Position numbers and translations under genes: made by a program. From Nothopassalora personata (lineage: Eukaryota; Ascomycota; Dothideomycetes; Mycosphaerellales; Mycosphaerellaceae), in the NCBI GenBank assembly GCA_033816765.1, contig CM066293.1:1364001-1428000 (forward strand): 64,000 bases of DNA. The letters are read 5' to 3'. This document shows positions 1-9,870 of this stretch, piece after piece; positions within the stretch are counted from its first letter, which is position 1; every line of letters begins with the position of its first letter. Below the pieces are notes generated by a model. That model was given only the letters and a program-made list of their open reading frames with translations. It was not told the origin of the DNA and did not search any database.

Positions 1-3
1 TCG

Positions 4-186
4 TGTAAGGGCGCGCGTACCAAAGGGTCCGAATGAGATAGTTGTTGTTCTACGAAGCTATGAAAGAGGAGCGCGAGGCGCGGCGGGTACTTAAGCTAAC
101 GCCAAGCCGCTAGTCCCGATGCAGAAGGTCCGAGGTTCACCCGGGACGACGCATCGTCAGTGAAGGGTCGCGGGCTGCCCGTGACA
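4..186 (-). repeat. 3' LTR of element A
   Basis: 183-bp terminal repeat identical by eye to 7130-7312. It holds a hairpin at 136-164 with two stacked stems (ttcac/gtgaa and gacga/tcgtc). The end of the pol frame (96-186) lies inside it. The segment ttgttctac at 45-53 is complementary to the leader next to the 5' LTR. Confidence 0.95.
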
Positions 187-3100
187 GTACCCCCCCTCTC
201 AAAAGTCGCCTCAGTCCTCTGAGCGTGTCGCTCCTTCATTCGTTTATTCACTTGCTCCGTCTTGTGTGGCCACTTGTCACCTTTGCCTGTCGAGCTCCAT
301 AACCGTGCAAACGTCCAGTCATCCTCCAGATCGTCGTCCATCTCCTTCACTGCAATCTCCGCGTCGCACATCTCTTTCGCTGCGGTGTCTGCTTTAGACT
401 CGCATTGCTTGGCTAGCTGGCCCGACCTAGACCTAAGTCTGTCTTCGGCGGACACTCGCGTCTGATCCTTGTGACTAAGGTTGGGTATCATTGCAGGCTC
501 TGCAGGTCTTACTAAAGCATCGGTACAACTGCCTGTGCTATCGCAGAGCTGAGGACGGCTGGCGCCGGTGACCTCAGTTGTGACGACGGGCTGTCTCGTA
601 ACCTGGTCAGTGCAGCGGTGCGTGGTGAACATGCGCTGACCCGATTCCATCAGAGGCAAGGCTCCGGCTGGCTCAATCGTGACGGTGTCTTGCTTGACCC
701 TGATCGTGTTGAGTCCGAGCACCTCATTGTCTGGTGGGGACCAGTCGGATGGAGCTGCAAAGCCTGCAGGTGTGGATAACTCCGGCCGGTTATGGTGAAA
801 GTCTGCAAGAGCGGCGGCTGCTTTCACAAGCAAGTCCTCAGCTGGTTGCCAGGTTTCTCCATCTTCCATATCCTGATATCCTGTCCAGCGCACCTTGTAC
901 CAAGTGTCCACGTTGCGCTTCTTTCCTTTCTTCACCTTGCCAGCCCTCTTGCGGGTGTACATGTCTAAGATCTTGTCCACCTCGTATTCGAGTGTTGGTG
1001 CGGTAACGTCTGCTGCAGCTTCGGCTTCTCTCGTGTCTGGTTCAATCGTGATGGCTGGGGGTGGCGCCAGCCGTTGTCCCTCGAGCGGTAGGAGATCGGG
1101 GCTGTCAGCGCGCTGAAGTAGTGACGTGTGAAAGCAATTGTCTAGTCCTGCAAGGGCATCAGACAGGTTCAGCTTATATGATAGCTTCGCCGGCATAACC
1201 TCCGTGATCTGGTATGGGCCGGCGTACTTGCGGTCGAGCTTCTTCGACGGTCGTGTCGTGCGGATGTTCTTCGTGCTCAGATACACCCAGTCGCCAACCT
1301 TGTAGTCTGGCGAGATGCTGCGGTGCCTGTTTGCTGCTTCCGCTTGAAGTGCTTGTGACATTCGCATGTTCTCTTGAAGGTTGCGATGCAGCTCACAGAT
1401 CCGTCGGGCGAACGCCTCAGCTGATTTGCTGTCGAGTCGCTGGATAGTCGTGAGGTTACGGTCTTTACCGGCTTGCAGATCAATGCGCTCGGTGAACTCG
1501 GGGTTGTAGCCTAGGTTGGCGTAGAATGGTGACACACCCGTAGTCTCTGACACGTGGTTGTTCATTGCAAATTGGGCCAGGGGGAGCCATTCTGCCCAGT
1601 CACTCTGCGACTCATTGATGAAGGCTCGTAGGTACTGCTCCATTGCCTGGTTAGTACGTTCTGACTGCCCATCGGTCTGGGGGTGATAGGAAGAACTCAG
1701 CTTCCTCTCTGTGCGGAGCATCTTGCACAGGCGTTTCCAGAAGGTGGCTATGAACTGCTTGCCGCGATCTGAAGTGATAGTGTCAGGGAAGCCGTGTCGG
1801 CAAAAGACGTGCTTGAGGAACAACCTTGCAGCGTTCTGCGCTGTCATAGCGCCAATAGGTATCAGTTCCACTTCCTTCGTGAGCCTGTCTGTGACAGTCA
1901 TGATGTTAGTGTAGGTCATGCCGTCGAGTTCGCTCGGTGGCAGGTCGACTACGAAGTCTACTGCGATGTGTTGCCATGGTCTTTCTGGTACCGAAAGTGG
2001 GTGCAGCAAACCCGGTGGCTGGGTGTGCAGAGATTTCGTCGTGCGACAAGGCCGGCAATTGCCGGTGTACCTGCGCACTGACCGTGCCAAGCCAGGCCAG
2101 TAGAATTCACGTGCCACGAGCTCGTAGGTGCGTGCTCTGCCTGGGTGTCCTGCGGCTGGCGGGTCATGGTTCATTCGGATAATGCGAGTGCGCAGTGTTC
2201 GATCATCCGGCACCCACAGGCTCCATCCACCATACTGATTGCGTACGTACAGTAGATCACCTTCTACTTTGCAGTGCACTGGGTGCACCTTAGCCTTCTG
2301 AAGCAGTGTAGGGATGGCATCCCCCTTCTGCAGTGTCTTGATTGCTGCATTCAACTCTGTATCCACGGCATAGGCTGTTGTCATGCGGTATTCGAGTTCG
2401 GCTTCTCGTATTGCGTCCTGGACCGACTCCGCCTGCGGCTCGGCAGCAGTGGCTGCTGTTCGTGTGAACTCTGTGGCTTCTAGGTTCAGTGGTGTAGTCT
2501 CCTCAGCTACGTCCTCTATAGTTGCGCGCATCGAGTCGATCTTAAGGAATCGCTCAGGCGGCAGCAACGTCTGGTGCTGATGCTGATTACGCGGATCGTC
2601 CACCCCCTGCGGAAGGTCCTGGCTGCGTCTCGTGAGGCTGTCAGGTTTCGTTCCCTGGACACCTGGTCGATATATGATTCGAAAGTTGAACTGTGACAGG
2701 AATTCAGCCCAGCGCGCTTGGCGCCTGTTTAGCTGCTTCGTGGTCATGAAGTACTCGAGGTTCTTGTGATCAGTGAACACCTTGACTGGTTCAATAGTGT
2801 CATCGTCACCCTCACAGGCCAGCTCTGGCCGCCATTCCTCAAAAGCCTTAATGATTGCCAAAAGCTCCTTGTCATAGATTTCGTAATTGCACTCTTGCGG
2901 GCTTAGCTTCTTCGAGTAGAACGCGACAGGATGCAGTACTCCGTTCTCATCGTATTGCGACAACACGCCTGCGTTGACGAAGTCGGAGGAGTCCGTTTCG
3001 ACAACCGTCTGTCGCCCTGGCACGTAGTGCGCAAGCATCCCAGCTTTGCTAAATGCCGCCTTTAGTGCATCAAATGCCCGCTGACACTCTGGTGTCCAGT

Positions 3101-4904
3101 TGACCTTGCGGTTCTTGTGGTTACTTGGCCCATTTGATTTGGTCAGATCTGTCAGCGGTGCCGCCAACCTCGAGAATGCCTCGATGAATCTCCTATAAAA
3201 GTTGGCGAATCCCAAGAAAGCTTGTACGTCCTTCAGGTTGGAAGGCGCTTCCCAGGTCTGAATGCACTCGAGCTTCTCTAGGTCCATCTCAATGCCCTCA
3301 GGCGTGATGATTAGGCCAAGGTACTTCACCCGCTGCTGGTGGAATTCACACTTGTCAATGTCCACTGTAAGCCCAGCGTCGCGCAGCTTCGTGAGCACCT
3401 TCTTCACGTGCTCGATGTGCTCTTCGAGCGTATCGCTAAAGATTAGCACATCGTCGAGGTAGGCTGACACAAAGTCGTCTAGATGTTCTTGCAGCACCTT
3501 GTTGATGTAAGACTGAAAAGATGCGGGACCATTGCAAAGGCCAAATGGCAGCACGAGGCATTCGTACACGCCATACCGTGTAGCGAATGCTGTAAGCCAT
3601 TCGTGCCCTTCTGCAATGCGAAGCTTGTTGAAGGCTGCGACGATATCCAGCTTCGTGAAGTACTTCTTGCCGTGCATGCGGTTTAGCGTCTCCTGAATCA
3701 ACGGTATCGGGTATCTGTTCTTGATAGTGATTGCATTCAACCCGCGGTAGTCGATGCACACTCGCAGTCCTCCGCCTGGCTTGCGCACCACAAGCACAGG
3801 TGCTGGGGATTGACTTGTCTTCTGCCCTGCTGGTCTGATCTTGCCAGGTCCTTCTTGCTCAGTGATCCATTTCTTGACGGCCTCGTTTTCTTGCGGAGCG
3901 AGACCATAGGGTTTGCGATATGGCGGCTCCTGCGGGCCATCTGGCTTGATGTGAATCTCATGGTCGATGCCGGGTCTGTGCGGTGGCAGCACATCATGGT
4001 CCTTTGCCGAGAAGGTGTCTGCCAGATGATGATATTCTGGTGGCAGCTTTTCCTTCGGGTTATGGTTGAACTCCTTGTTCAGAAACTGATCCAGGTCATC
4101 AGCTGCCATTGCGCTCAGCTTTAGGTTGCCATTCTCGTCACACTCCTCACCCGTGGGCAGGACGTAGAAGCACTTGGCCCCAGGCCGGTGCGCGTACATC
4201 TCCCAGGCTCGTTGCGTGACTTCAATGCACTCAACCTCTCCGTCATCATCCAGGTCCATGGATGACACGTTCAATTCTGCCCCTCCTGCTGTGAATCCCC
4301 CTGACTCACTAGTGAAGGGCTCCGGTCCGTATTTCGTTGTGTCCTTGCGAGCACGGTGTTGGTGGTTCAGTGACTGTACGGTTGTCGACGTCTTGTTATG
4401 AAGACAGTGACCAAAGCAGTAGTCCGATCTGAAAGCCACTTCGCCGGTCTCCCAGAAGATGTCGGGGTTGTGAGCACTCAACCATGGCAGGCCAAGGACG
4501 ACGTCGTATTCAAGGTCGGTGACGTAACATAGCATCTGCTCGCGGTGACCCTTGATGTCGACATCAACCAGGGCTGCATGGGTGATACGTCGGCCGCTAG
4601 ACTTGCCATTGCCCAGGGTCAGGTTCTTGCTTTTTACCAGAGGGGATAAGGGTATTATATGTTTGCGTGTGAACTTCCAATCCAGAAAGAGAGAGGTGGA
4701 AGCAGAGTCTACAAGGCCTCTTGCCTTTTCATGTTGTATCCTTACTGGCAGGACTATGTGAGGGTGTACATCTGGCTGCTGCGGCTCTAGCGCGCAGGCT
4801 GATATCTTCAGTTCCCCCTCCTCATAGTCCATCTCTTGCACTCTGTGTCTCTCAATCTCATGCTCTTTCTGTCCTTGGATGTTCGGTTGACCACTGTCTG
4901 CCAC
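96..4904 (-). CDS. pol: Pol polyprotein of element A
   Basis: Pol of a Ty3/gypsy chromovirus, about 1602 residues counted from the codon at 4904. That codon is GTG, so this is probably not a true start. The frame is open upstream to 4924 and lies -1 to gag, as expected for frameshift expression. Domains in order: aspartic protease with Asp-Ser-Ala at residue 66 (instead of the usual DSG/DTG) and VLGLPWL near 136; reverse transcriptase with YLDD at 482-485; RNase H with D638, E680, D712; integrase zinc finger H913, H920, C950, C953; integrase core D983, D1046, E1082 with 35 residues between the last two; chromodomain about 1304-1372. A further 230 residues of unknown role follow. The stop codon lies inside the 3' LTR, so the last 30 residues are LTR-encoded. 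It makes the virus-like particle enzymes and the integrase that targets chromatin. Confidence 0.95.
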   Translation of the reverse strand: MADSGQPNIQGQKEHEIERHRVQEMDYEEGELKISACALEPQQPDVHPHIVLPVRIQHEKARGLVDSASTSLFLDWKFTRKHIIPLSPLVKSKNLTLGNGKSSGRRITHAALVDVDIKGHREQMLCYVTDLEYDVVLGLPWLSAHNPDIFWETGEVAFRSDYCFGHCLHNKTSTTVQSLNHQHRARKDTTKYGPEPFTSESGGFTAGGAELNVSSMDLDDDGEVECIEVTQRAWEMYAHRPGAKCFYVLPTGEECDENGNLKLSAMAADDLDQFLNKEFNHNPKEKLPPEYHHLADTFSAKDHDVLPPHRPGIDHEIHIKPDGPQEPPYRKPYGLAPQENEAVKKWITEQEGPGKIRPAGQKTSQSPAPVLVVRKPGGGLRVCIDYRGLNAITIKNRYPIPLIQETLNRMHGKKYFTKLDIVAAFNKLRIAEGHEWLTAFATRYGVYECLVLPFGLCNGPASFQSYINKVLQEHLDDFVSAYLDDVLIFSDTLEEHIEHVKKVLTKLRDAGLTVDIDKCEFHQQRVKYLGLIITPEGIEMDLEKLECIQTWEAPSNLKDVQAFLGFANFYRRFIEAFSRLAAPLTDLTKSNGPSNHKNRKVNWTPECQRAFDALKAAFSKAGMLAHYVPGRQTVVETDSSDFVNAGVLSQYDENGVLHPVAFYSKKLSPQECNYEIYDKELLAIIKAFEEWRPELACEGDDDTIEPVKVFTDHKNLEYFMTTKQLNRRQARWAEFLSQFNFRIIYRPGVQGTKPDSLTRRSQDLPQGVDDPRNQHQHQTLLPPERFLKIDSMRATIEDVAEETTPLNLEATEFTRTAATAAEPQAESVQDAIREAELEYRMTTAYAVDTELNAAIKTLQKGDAIPTLLQKAKVHPVHCKVEGDLLYVRNQYGGWSLWVPDDRTLRTRIIRMNHDPPAAGHPGRARTYELVAREFYWPGLARSVRRYTGNCRPCRTTKSLHTQPPGLLHPLSVPERPWQHIAVDFVVDLPPSELDGMTYTNIMTVTDRLTKEVELIPIGAMTAQNAARLFLKHVFCRHGFPDTITSDRGKQFIATFWKRLCKMLRTERKLSSSYHPQTDGQSERTNQAMEQYLRAFINESQSDWAEWLPLAQFAMNNHVSETTGVSPFYANLGYNPEFTERIDLQAGKDRNLTTIQRLDSKSAEAFARRICELHRNLQENMRMSQALQAEAANRHRSISPDYKVGDWVYLSTKNIRTTRPSKKLDRKYAGPYQITEVMPAKLSYKLNLSDALAGLDNCFHTSLLQRADSPDLLPLEGQRLAPPPAITIEPDTREAEAAADVTAPTLEYEVDKILDMYTRKRAGKVKKGKKRNVDTWYKVRWTGYQDMEDGETWQPAEDLLVKAAAALADFHHNRPELSTPAGFAAPSDWSPPDNEVLGLNTIRVKQDTVTIEPAGALPLMESGQRMFTTHRCTDQVTRQPVVTTEVTGASRPQLCDSTGSCTDALVRPAEPAMIPNLSHKDQTRVSAEDRLRSRSGQLAKQCESKADTAAKEMCDAEIAVKEMDDDLEDDWTFARLWSSTGKGDKWPHKTEQVNKRMKERHAQRTEATFERGGTVTGSPRPFTDDASSRVNLGPSASGLAAWR
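188..204 (-). promoter_or_regulatory. Polypurine tract of element A
   Basis: On the minus strand this reads as a purine run with seven consecutive G immediately before the 3' LTR, the usual place for the plus-strand DNA primer. It fixes the orientation of the element and lies within the pol coding frame. Confidence 0.8.
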
Positions 4905-4931
4905 GCTTAGGCAGCGGTCTCGCCATTTCCC
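4889..4931 (-). promoter_or_regulatory. Probable -1 ribosomal frameshift signal, gag-pol of A
   Basis: On the minus strand the heptamer G GGA AAT occupies 4931-4925 with the gag codons exactly in the 0-frame register. A 5-nt spacer (4924-4920) follows, then a stem: GACC pairs with GGTC and CTGCC with GGCAG, spanning 4919-4889, with the gag stop in the loop. After slipping one base back, the frame TGG CGA GAC CGC runs open into pol without a stop. Heptamer, spacing and downstream stem match the retroviral layout. Function is inferred. Confidence 0.75.
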
Positions 4932-6985
4932 TCAGCGCCGAGGGAGCTGAGGTTCGGGTCCTTGCGTGGACGCGGTGGGCGGTAATCGCCGTCGTAGCCG
5001 TACATGGGGCACTCGGTGTTGCTTGACACGTGCAGTCCAGTGCGGCAGCGGAAGCACTTGCCCTGTTTCTTCAGTTCCTCACGGCCCTCACGGTTGAGCG
5101 GTGTAAGGTTCTGAAGGTAGGCTGGCAAGTCTTCCTTCTTCTTGGTGCCGGCGTACTGTGGTGGACGCTGCACGACAGCGCCAGCAGCCCCAGCAGCGGC
5201 GGCAGCAGCAGTGTCGCCCTGGGTCTGGTTGCCGGGGTTCTGGTTGCCTCCATTGCCACGTGGACGGCTCTCTTGAGGGTACAGCTGCTCAGTCTCGTAG
5301 AAGCTCTCGTCCAATGCGGTGCACTCCTCGATGACGTCCAGCATGCTGTGTAGGCGGCGATCCACTTCACGGTCGCCGAAGGTCTTGACATAGTACTTGC
5401 GATTTAGACGGGTTCGAAACAACATAAGCTCCGTCTCATCGCTCCAGTCCATCCACGCTCGCAGCTTCGAGTAGCGGGCGTGGAATGCGACAAACGTCTC
5501 CTTCTGTTGCTGCTTGCAGCTCGTAATGTCCACTGCAGCCTTGGTGGCCTCATTACGAGCGCCATACTGTCGAGTCATCCAGTCCAACAGTTCTTCGCCA
5601 GTCTTGAACTCGTTGTAGGCCAGATGTCCGGGGATGGGAATGCGCGGCTTAATGGTCTTCTGAACTTCTCCATCAGTCCAGCCATACAAGAAGCGCAGGC
5701 CATCCTGCTCGGTGCGAAAGGTCGCCACTGTCAGTTTTAGTAGGATACTGGTGTACCAACTGTCGTAGGTGGGCTCTTCGTCGTTCTTGAACTTGCGTGG
5801 GTCTGGCACGCCCTTGCCGATCTTCATATTGCGATCCAGCAAGTCGTCGATGTTGAGGAGGCGCTCTGGCAGGTCGACCAGTGGTGTCTGTGTGCGGTTG
5901 CTGCGGCCTCTAGCAGTGCGGTGTGATTCTTGACGCTCGTTGCGACGCGGCAGTGGTCGGTTGTTGCGTCCTTGGTCATTGTCCTTGTCACCCGAGTCGT
6001 CGTCATCATCGCCATCGTCCCCACCTCCACCGCCGCCGCCCACTGCCTCACGATACTGACGCTGGAGAGCTTCAAGGGAAGTCTCACGTAGGACAGGGCG
6101 TGATTGGGAGCGGTGTGAGCGTGGTCGCGAATGGGTGCGGCCTCGAGAGCGTGAGCAGCGGGCATTGTTGTTGTCCTCTGCTGCCTGCAGGCGAGTCTTC
6201 AACTGGGTGATCTCGTCTTGTAGTGTCTTGTTCTTGTTCTCGGCTGTTCGAGCCCTCTTCTTCTCTTGATTCGTGATGTCGGCGAACTTCTTGCATAGGT
6301 CGTTCGCAGCATCATACTTCTTCCGAAGCTCCTGCGCCTTAGTAGAGTCGGCGTTCTTGTCCTTGAGGTCTCGGGCCATCTTGCTCAAAGCGGCCTTCTC
6401 GGTCTGCAGCATTCCATGAATGCGGTCGTATTCGGCGTACAGGGTGCGGTACTGGCTATTCTGATGTGCGTTCGCGCGCTCGAGTACACTGAGCTGCTTA
6501 CCCTTCATCACTGCTGTGTTGAATCCACGTAGGATGAAGTCATAGAGGGTCTTCGGGTGGTCCTTGACCAACTCGACGAGGTCGTCTAGCTCGACATCTG
6601 TGAAGTCGGCAGCGGCGATGTGTTCGGGTACGTCGAGCGATGTGAAGACCGTATGTTCTTGGCCCTCCTCTTGGAGGACTTTCGGTTCGAAGAGATCTGT
6701 GAAGTCAACCTTTCCCTTTGCCTCGCTGTCCGATGCCTCTTCGTAAGCCTCGTCCAACTCTTGCTGAAGCGCGGCACCGGTGTCTACTGTGACTCGCCGG
6801 GTGTCGTCTCCTTGAGTCTGACTCTGAGGGAAAGAGGAAAGATCGGGGAAAAGAGAGGTGCGTGTACGCTTGCCTAGTGGCTTTGCCGGTGGCGGCATGC
6901 CGTTCTGTGCCTGTGTGTCCTGGGACATGTTGTCGGTGTCAACGCGACCTGTCGAGGTCTTTGCTGCGTTAGTTTCTCTAGGCAT
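4907..6985 (-). CDS. gag: Gag protein of element A
   Basis: Gag of 692 residues with an ATG start at 6985. It forms the particle shell and binds the RNA. The N-terminal third is acidic, followed by a long predicted coiled coil (about residues 185-290), an Arg/Ser-rich stretch, a Gly run and an Asp-rich run near 310-335, then a retrotransposon Gag core (about 395-530). Near the C terminus a zinc knuckle starts at residue 644. Its spacing is C-x2-C-x4-H-x6-C, two residues longer in the last gap than the classic CCHC box. The stop lies just before the pol frame and inside the putative frameshift hairpin. A 144-bp leader (6986-7129) separates the ATG from the 5' LTR. Confidence 0.92.
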   Translation of the reverse strand: MPRETNAAKTSTGRVDTDNMSQDTQAQNGMPPPAKPLGKRTRTSLFPDLSSFPQSQTQGDDTRRVTVDTGAALQQELDEAYEEASDSEAKGKVDFTDLFEPKVLQEEGQEHTVFTSLDVPEHIAAADFTDVELDDLVELVKDHPKTLYDFILRGFNTAVMKGKQLSVLERANAHQNSQYRTLYAEYDRIHGMLQTEKAALSKMARDLKDKNADSTKAQELRKKYDAANDLCKKFADITNQEKKRARTAENKNKTLQDEITQLKTRLQAAEDNNNARCSRSRGRTHSRPRSHRSQSRPVLRETSLEALQRQYREAVGGGGGGGDDGDDDDDSGDKDNDQGRNNRPLPRRNERQESHRTARGRSNRTQTPLVDLPERLLNIDDLLDRNMKIGKGVPDPRKFKNDEEPTYDSWYTSILLKLTVATFRTEQDGLRFLYGWTDGEVQKTIKPRIPIPGHLAYNEFKTGEELLDWMTRQYGARNEATKAAVDITSCKQQQKETFVAFHARYSKLRAWMDWSDETELMLFRTRLNRKYYVKTFGDREVDRRLHSMLDVIEECTALDESFYETEQLYPQESRPRGNGGNQNPGNQTQGDTAAAAAAGAAGAVVQRPPQYAGTKKKEDLPAYLQNLTPLNREGREELKKQGKCFRCRTGLHVSSNTECPMYGYDGDYRPPRPRKDPNLSSLGAEGNGETAA

Positions 6986-7118
6986 CTGCGCCTTTGCGCC
7001 TTGCCGTGTTCTGTGTCGAGTGCGACTCGGCGCGACTCTGCTATTGCGCCGTGCGCGTTCTGTTGTCTGTTCTGAGTGTTACGCGTCCCTTACCTAGATC
7101 CGTGATCTGGGTAGGGTG

Positions 7119-7129
7119 GTAGAACAAAC
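7119..7129 (-). promoter_or_regulatory. Putative self-primer binding site of element A
   Basis: No TGG-type tRNA primer site follows the 5' LTR. The first leader bases on the minus strand contain ttgttctac, whose exact 9-nt complement gtagaacaa lies on the same transcript strand inside the LTR (7179-7171). This layout fits self-priming as known for Tf1/sushi elements. Confidence 0.55.
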
Positions 7130-7312
7130 TGTAAGGGCGCGCGTACCAAAGGGTCCGAATGAGATAGTTGTTGTTCTACGAAGCTATGAAAGAGGAGCGC
7201 GAGGCGCGGCGGGTACTTAAGCTAACGCCAAGCCGCTAGTCCCGATGCAGAAGGTCCGAGGTTCACCCGGGACGACGCATCGTCAGTGAAGGGTCGCGGG
7301 CTGCCCGTGACA
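7130..7312 (-). repeat. 5' LTR of element A
   Basis: 183-bp LTR identical to 4-186. It carries the promoter for the minus-strand transcript. If the self-priming match marks the RNA 5' end, transcription starts near 7179, giving about 50 nt of R-U5. The 5-bp target duplicate tatcg follows at 7313-7317. Confidence 0.95.
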
Positions 7313-9870
7313 TATCGGATAAGTCTATCTAGTACGAGGTATCCGAGCTGCTCTACATTGTACGTTTCCGATGCAGGAATAAAGTGTGCGTATTTCGTAA
7401 GTCTATTAACTATAACTAGTATTATGTCGTATAGTTATTTCGTAACTTAATCCTTTAACGGTAGGAGTTTCGTAATAAAGTCTATTATGACTTCGTCCTA
7501 TAGTTTTATCGGTAGTGTCCTAAACTGTAGGTGACCGTATTTTGCGTGTCTCGCAGCCTTATTTCGTTAGCAGTATACGTATTGTTTAATGTAGCGTAAC
7601 ACCTTAAGTCTCATCTATAGAAATAAGAAACTGCGTTGTATTAGGTCTATCGTTTTTAAAGTTCCGGGGTGTCTATAAGTTAGTCCGTCGTGATATTGTC
7701 GTATATATTCTTCTTCTCGATCCTTTAGTACTTAGTATTTCCCTTACGATATAGGGAACTGTTCGTCCTTATCGCCTAGTATCCGTACGATATTATTAAA
7801 TTCTCTTATGTTAGTACTAAGACTTCCGTCGGGGTTCGTCTTTAATATTTTGTGTTACACTAGTTCTTTTCCTTCTATATAGTTGCTTCTTCGGCTTAGC
7901 GCGTCGGCGCGGCCGTTCTCTCGTCCTAGAGTATATTTAATTTCGAACTTATACTGTCCTAGTAGCTCCGACTAGCGGGCTTACCTTCGGGTAAGTTCTT
8001 TTATCGTTATGAAGTACGTAAGATTCTTATAGTTAGAAAGAATCGTTAACTTCGGTAGGCCCTCGACATATACTCTCTAATGTTGCATAGTAGTAACAAT
8101 GGCTAGAAGCTCTTTATTATAGATGTTGTAGTTCTGTTCCGCTATGGTTATTTTCCGGGAGTAATAGGCTACTAGGTGTCTCTACCTATCGTGTGTCTAT
8201 GTTAGACATGCGCCTATTGCTATATTAGACGCATCGGTCTCGATGTAGACTTCCTTACTACTATCGAATAGTCGAAGCGTAGGGGCTAAAGCGCATTGTT
8301 CCTTAAGTTTCTTAAATACTTTAATCTGTTCCTTTCCCCATTTCTAGGTAACGTCTTTCCTCGTAAGTATTGTTATTAGTGCTGCTGTCTTTAAATAGTC
8401 CTTAATGAATTTCCGGTTGTAGTTTGCTAGTCTAAGGAATGATTATACGTCCTTAACTGTTTTTAGTTCTAGCTATTCTCTAATTAACTATGTCTTCGTA
8501 GGGTCGATTGTTATCCCTATAGTGCTAATAATAAAGCCTAAGAATTTAACTTCTTTCTTATAGAACTCGCATTTCTCGGGTACCGTCTTGAATCCTAATT
8601 GCGTAAGTTGTTCAAAGACGTCCTAGACTTGTTTTATGTGTTTCTATAGGGATCCTTTTATGTAGACTAATATGTCGTCTATATAGGCGATAACGCATAC
8701 GTCGAGTAGGTCTCTAAGTGTTTCGTTAATAAGGTCCTAGTAGGATGCGGGTGCGTTAGTTAATCCCATTAGTATAACTAAGAATTCGTAGAGTCCGTAT
8801 CTTATTCTAAAAGCGGTTTTCCATTCTTCTCCTTCTACTATTCGTATAGCATAAAAGGTATCTCGTAGGCTAATCTTCGTGTACTAGTCCGATCCGGTTA
8901 ATCTGTCTTATGCTTCTTCGATGTTAGGTAGCGGGTATCGGTTCTTAATCGTAATCTCGTTTAACTTCCTATAGTCTTGTACGAGTCGTAACTTCCCGTT
9001 TGCTTTTAGAACGAACATATATAGAGTTCCTACACTCGAGGTAGATCTTCTTATCTATCCTTTAGCTAGCTTCTCCTTTAGCTATTCTCGTAGGGTCTAT
9101 AGCTCTTTCTTAGACATTTAATATAGGGGTCCCTATAGAGGCTCTTTCCCTAGCTAAATGTTAATCTTATAATCCTATAGGCGGTACTTAGGTAAGGCGG
9201 TTTTGCCTCTCTCCTCTTTAAAGAGTCGCGACTACTTACGATACTTTTTAGGAATACTTAACTCTAAGATGTTAGTATTCTTCGATAGTGCGTTACTTCT
9301 ATTACTTCTAGTAACTTCGTAACCCGGCGGCCCTACGCTAGTGTCTATCCCGGTCGAAGGTAGTTCTTCTATCCTTCTATTCGGCGTAAGCTATATCTCG
9401 TTTAGCTATTTCCTTGCCTTATCTACTAGTAAACGCTACTACTACGTAGGCTAAATGTCGATAACGTAATCGTATTCCCTAAATGTAAGTACTCCTCTTC
9501 TCTAGTCGATTACTAGATTATGCTTTCTTAACTAAGGCATACCTAATACTATATTATAACTAGCTATATTAGTAACATCTAAGGTAATATTCTCGTAGTG
9601 CTATTAGATAGCTAGTAGCAATAGTATCGTCTCCCATTCTACGCTAGGTAACGATAATCCGTTTACCGCGATTAACTCGTAACCCTATTTCTTCTTTAGG
9701 GTAGCTAACCCGTTTCTTCTTATAAAAGACTCGGAGATAAAATTCCCCGCTACTCCTAAGTCGATTATAACACTAGTCTTGTGTCCGTTAACGATTGCTT
9801 ATGTCTAGAAAACTGTGTTTAATGTCGATGCGTAAGCCTAAGTATTGTATAACTCCCTCCGGTCGCTTAT
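7313..9870 (-). pseudogene. pol: RIPed pol remnant of element B
   Basis: Minus-strand remnant of protease, reverse transcriptase, RNase H and the integrase N-terminal half, aligned base for base with I pol. Dozens of in-frame stops come from CAG, CAA and TGG turned to TAG or TAA. Element A interrupts it inside the integrase core. Not translatable. Confidence 0.9.

Larger units (their letters stand above)
4..7312 (-). mobile_element. Element A: intact Ty3/gypsy chromovirus
   Basis: Complete LTR retrotransposon read on the minus strand: 5' LTR 7130-7312, gag, pol, 3' LTR 4-186. The two 183-bp LTRs read identically and begin TG and end CA. The base triplet left of the element (tcg) matches the end of the 5-bp direct repeat tatcg at 7313-7317; the rest of the left copy lies outside the window. 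Both frames are open over their whole length and show no RIP, unlike the host sequence. The right flank continues inside the integrase region of element B. This is a recent insertion and looks coding-competent; whether it is active cannot be seen. Confidence 0.95.

Noticed and set aside
262..2580. Several plus-strand open frames of 60-95 codons opposite pol of element A
   Set aside because: They lie antisense to conserved pol codons, have no recognisable domain and no counterpart in other elements.
5030..6210. Plus- and minus-strand frames of about 100 codons over gag of element A
   Set aside because: Shadow frames of the repetitive, GC-rich gag; composition follows gag codons.
7119..7129. 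tRNA primer binding site next to the 5' LTR of A
   Set aside because: No TGG start or recognisable tRNA 3'-end complement; self-complementarity to the LTR fits better.
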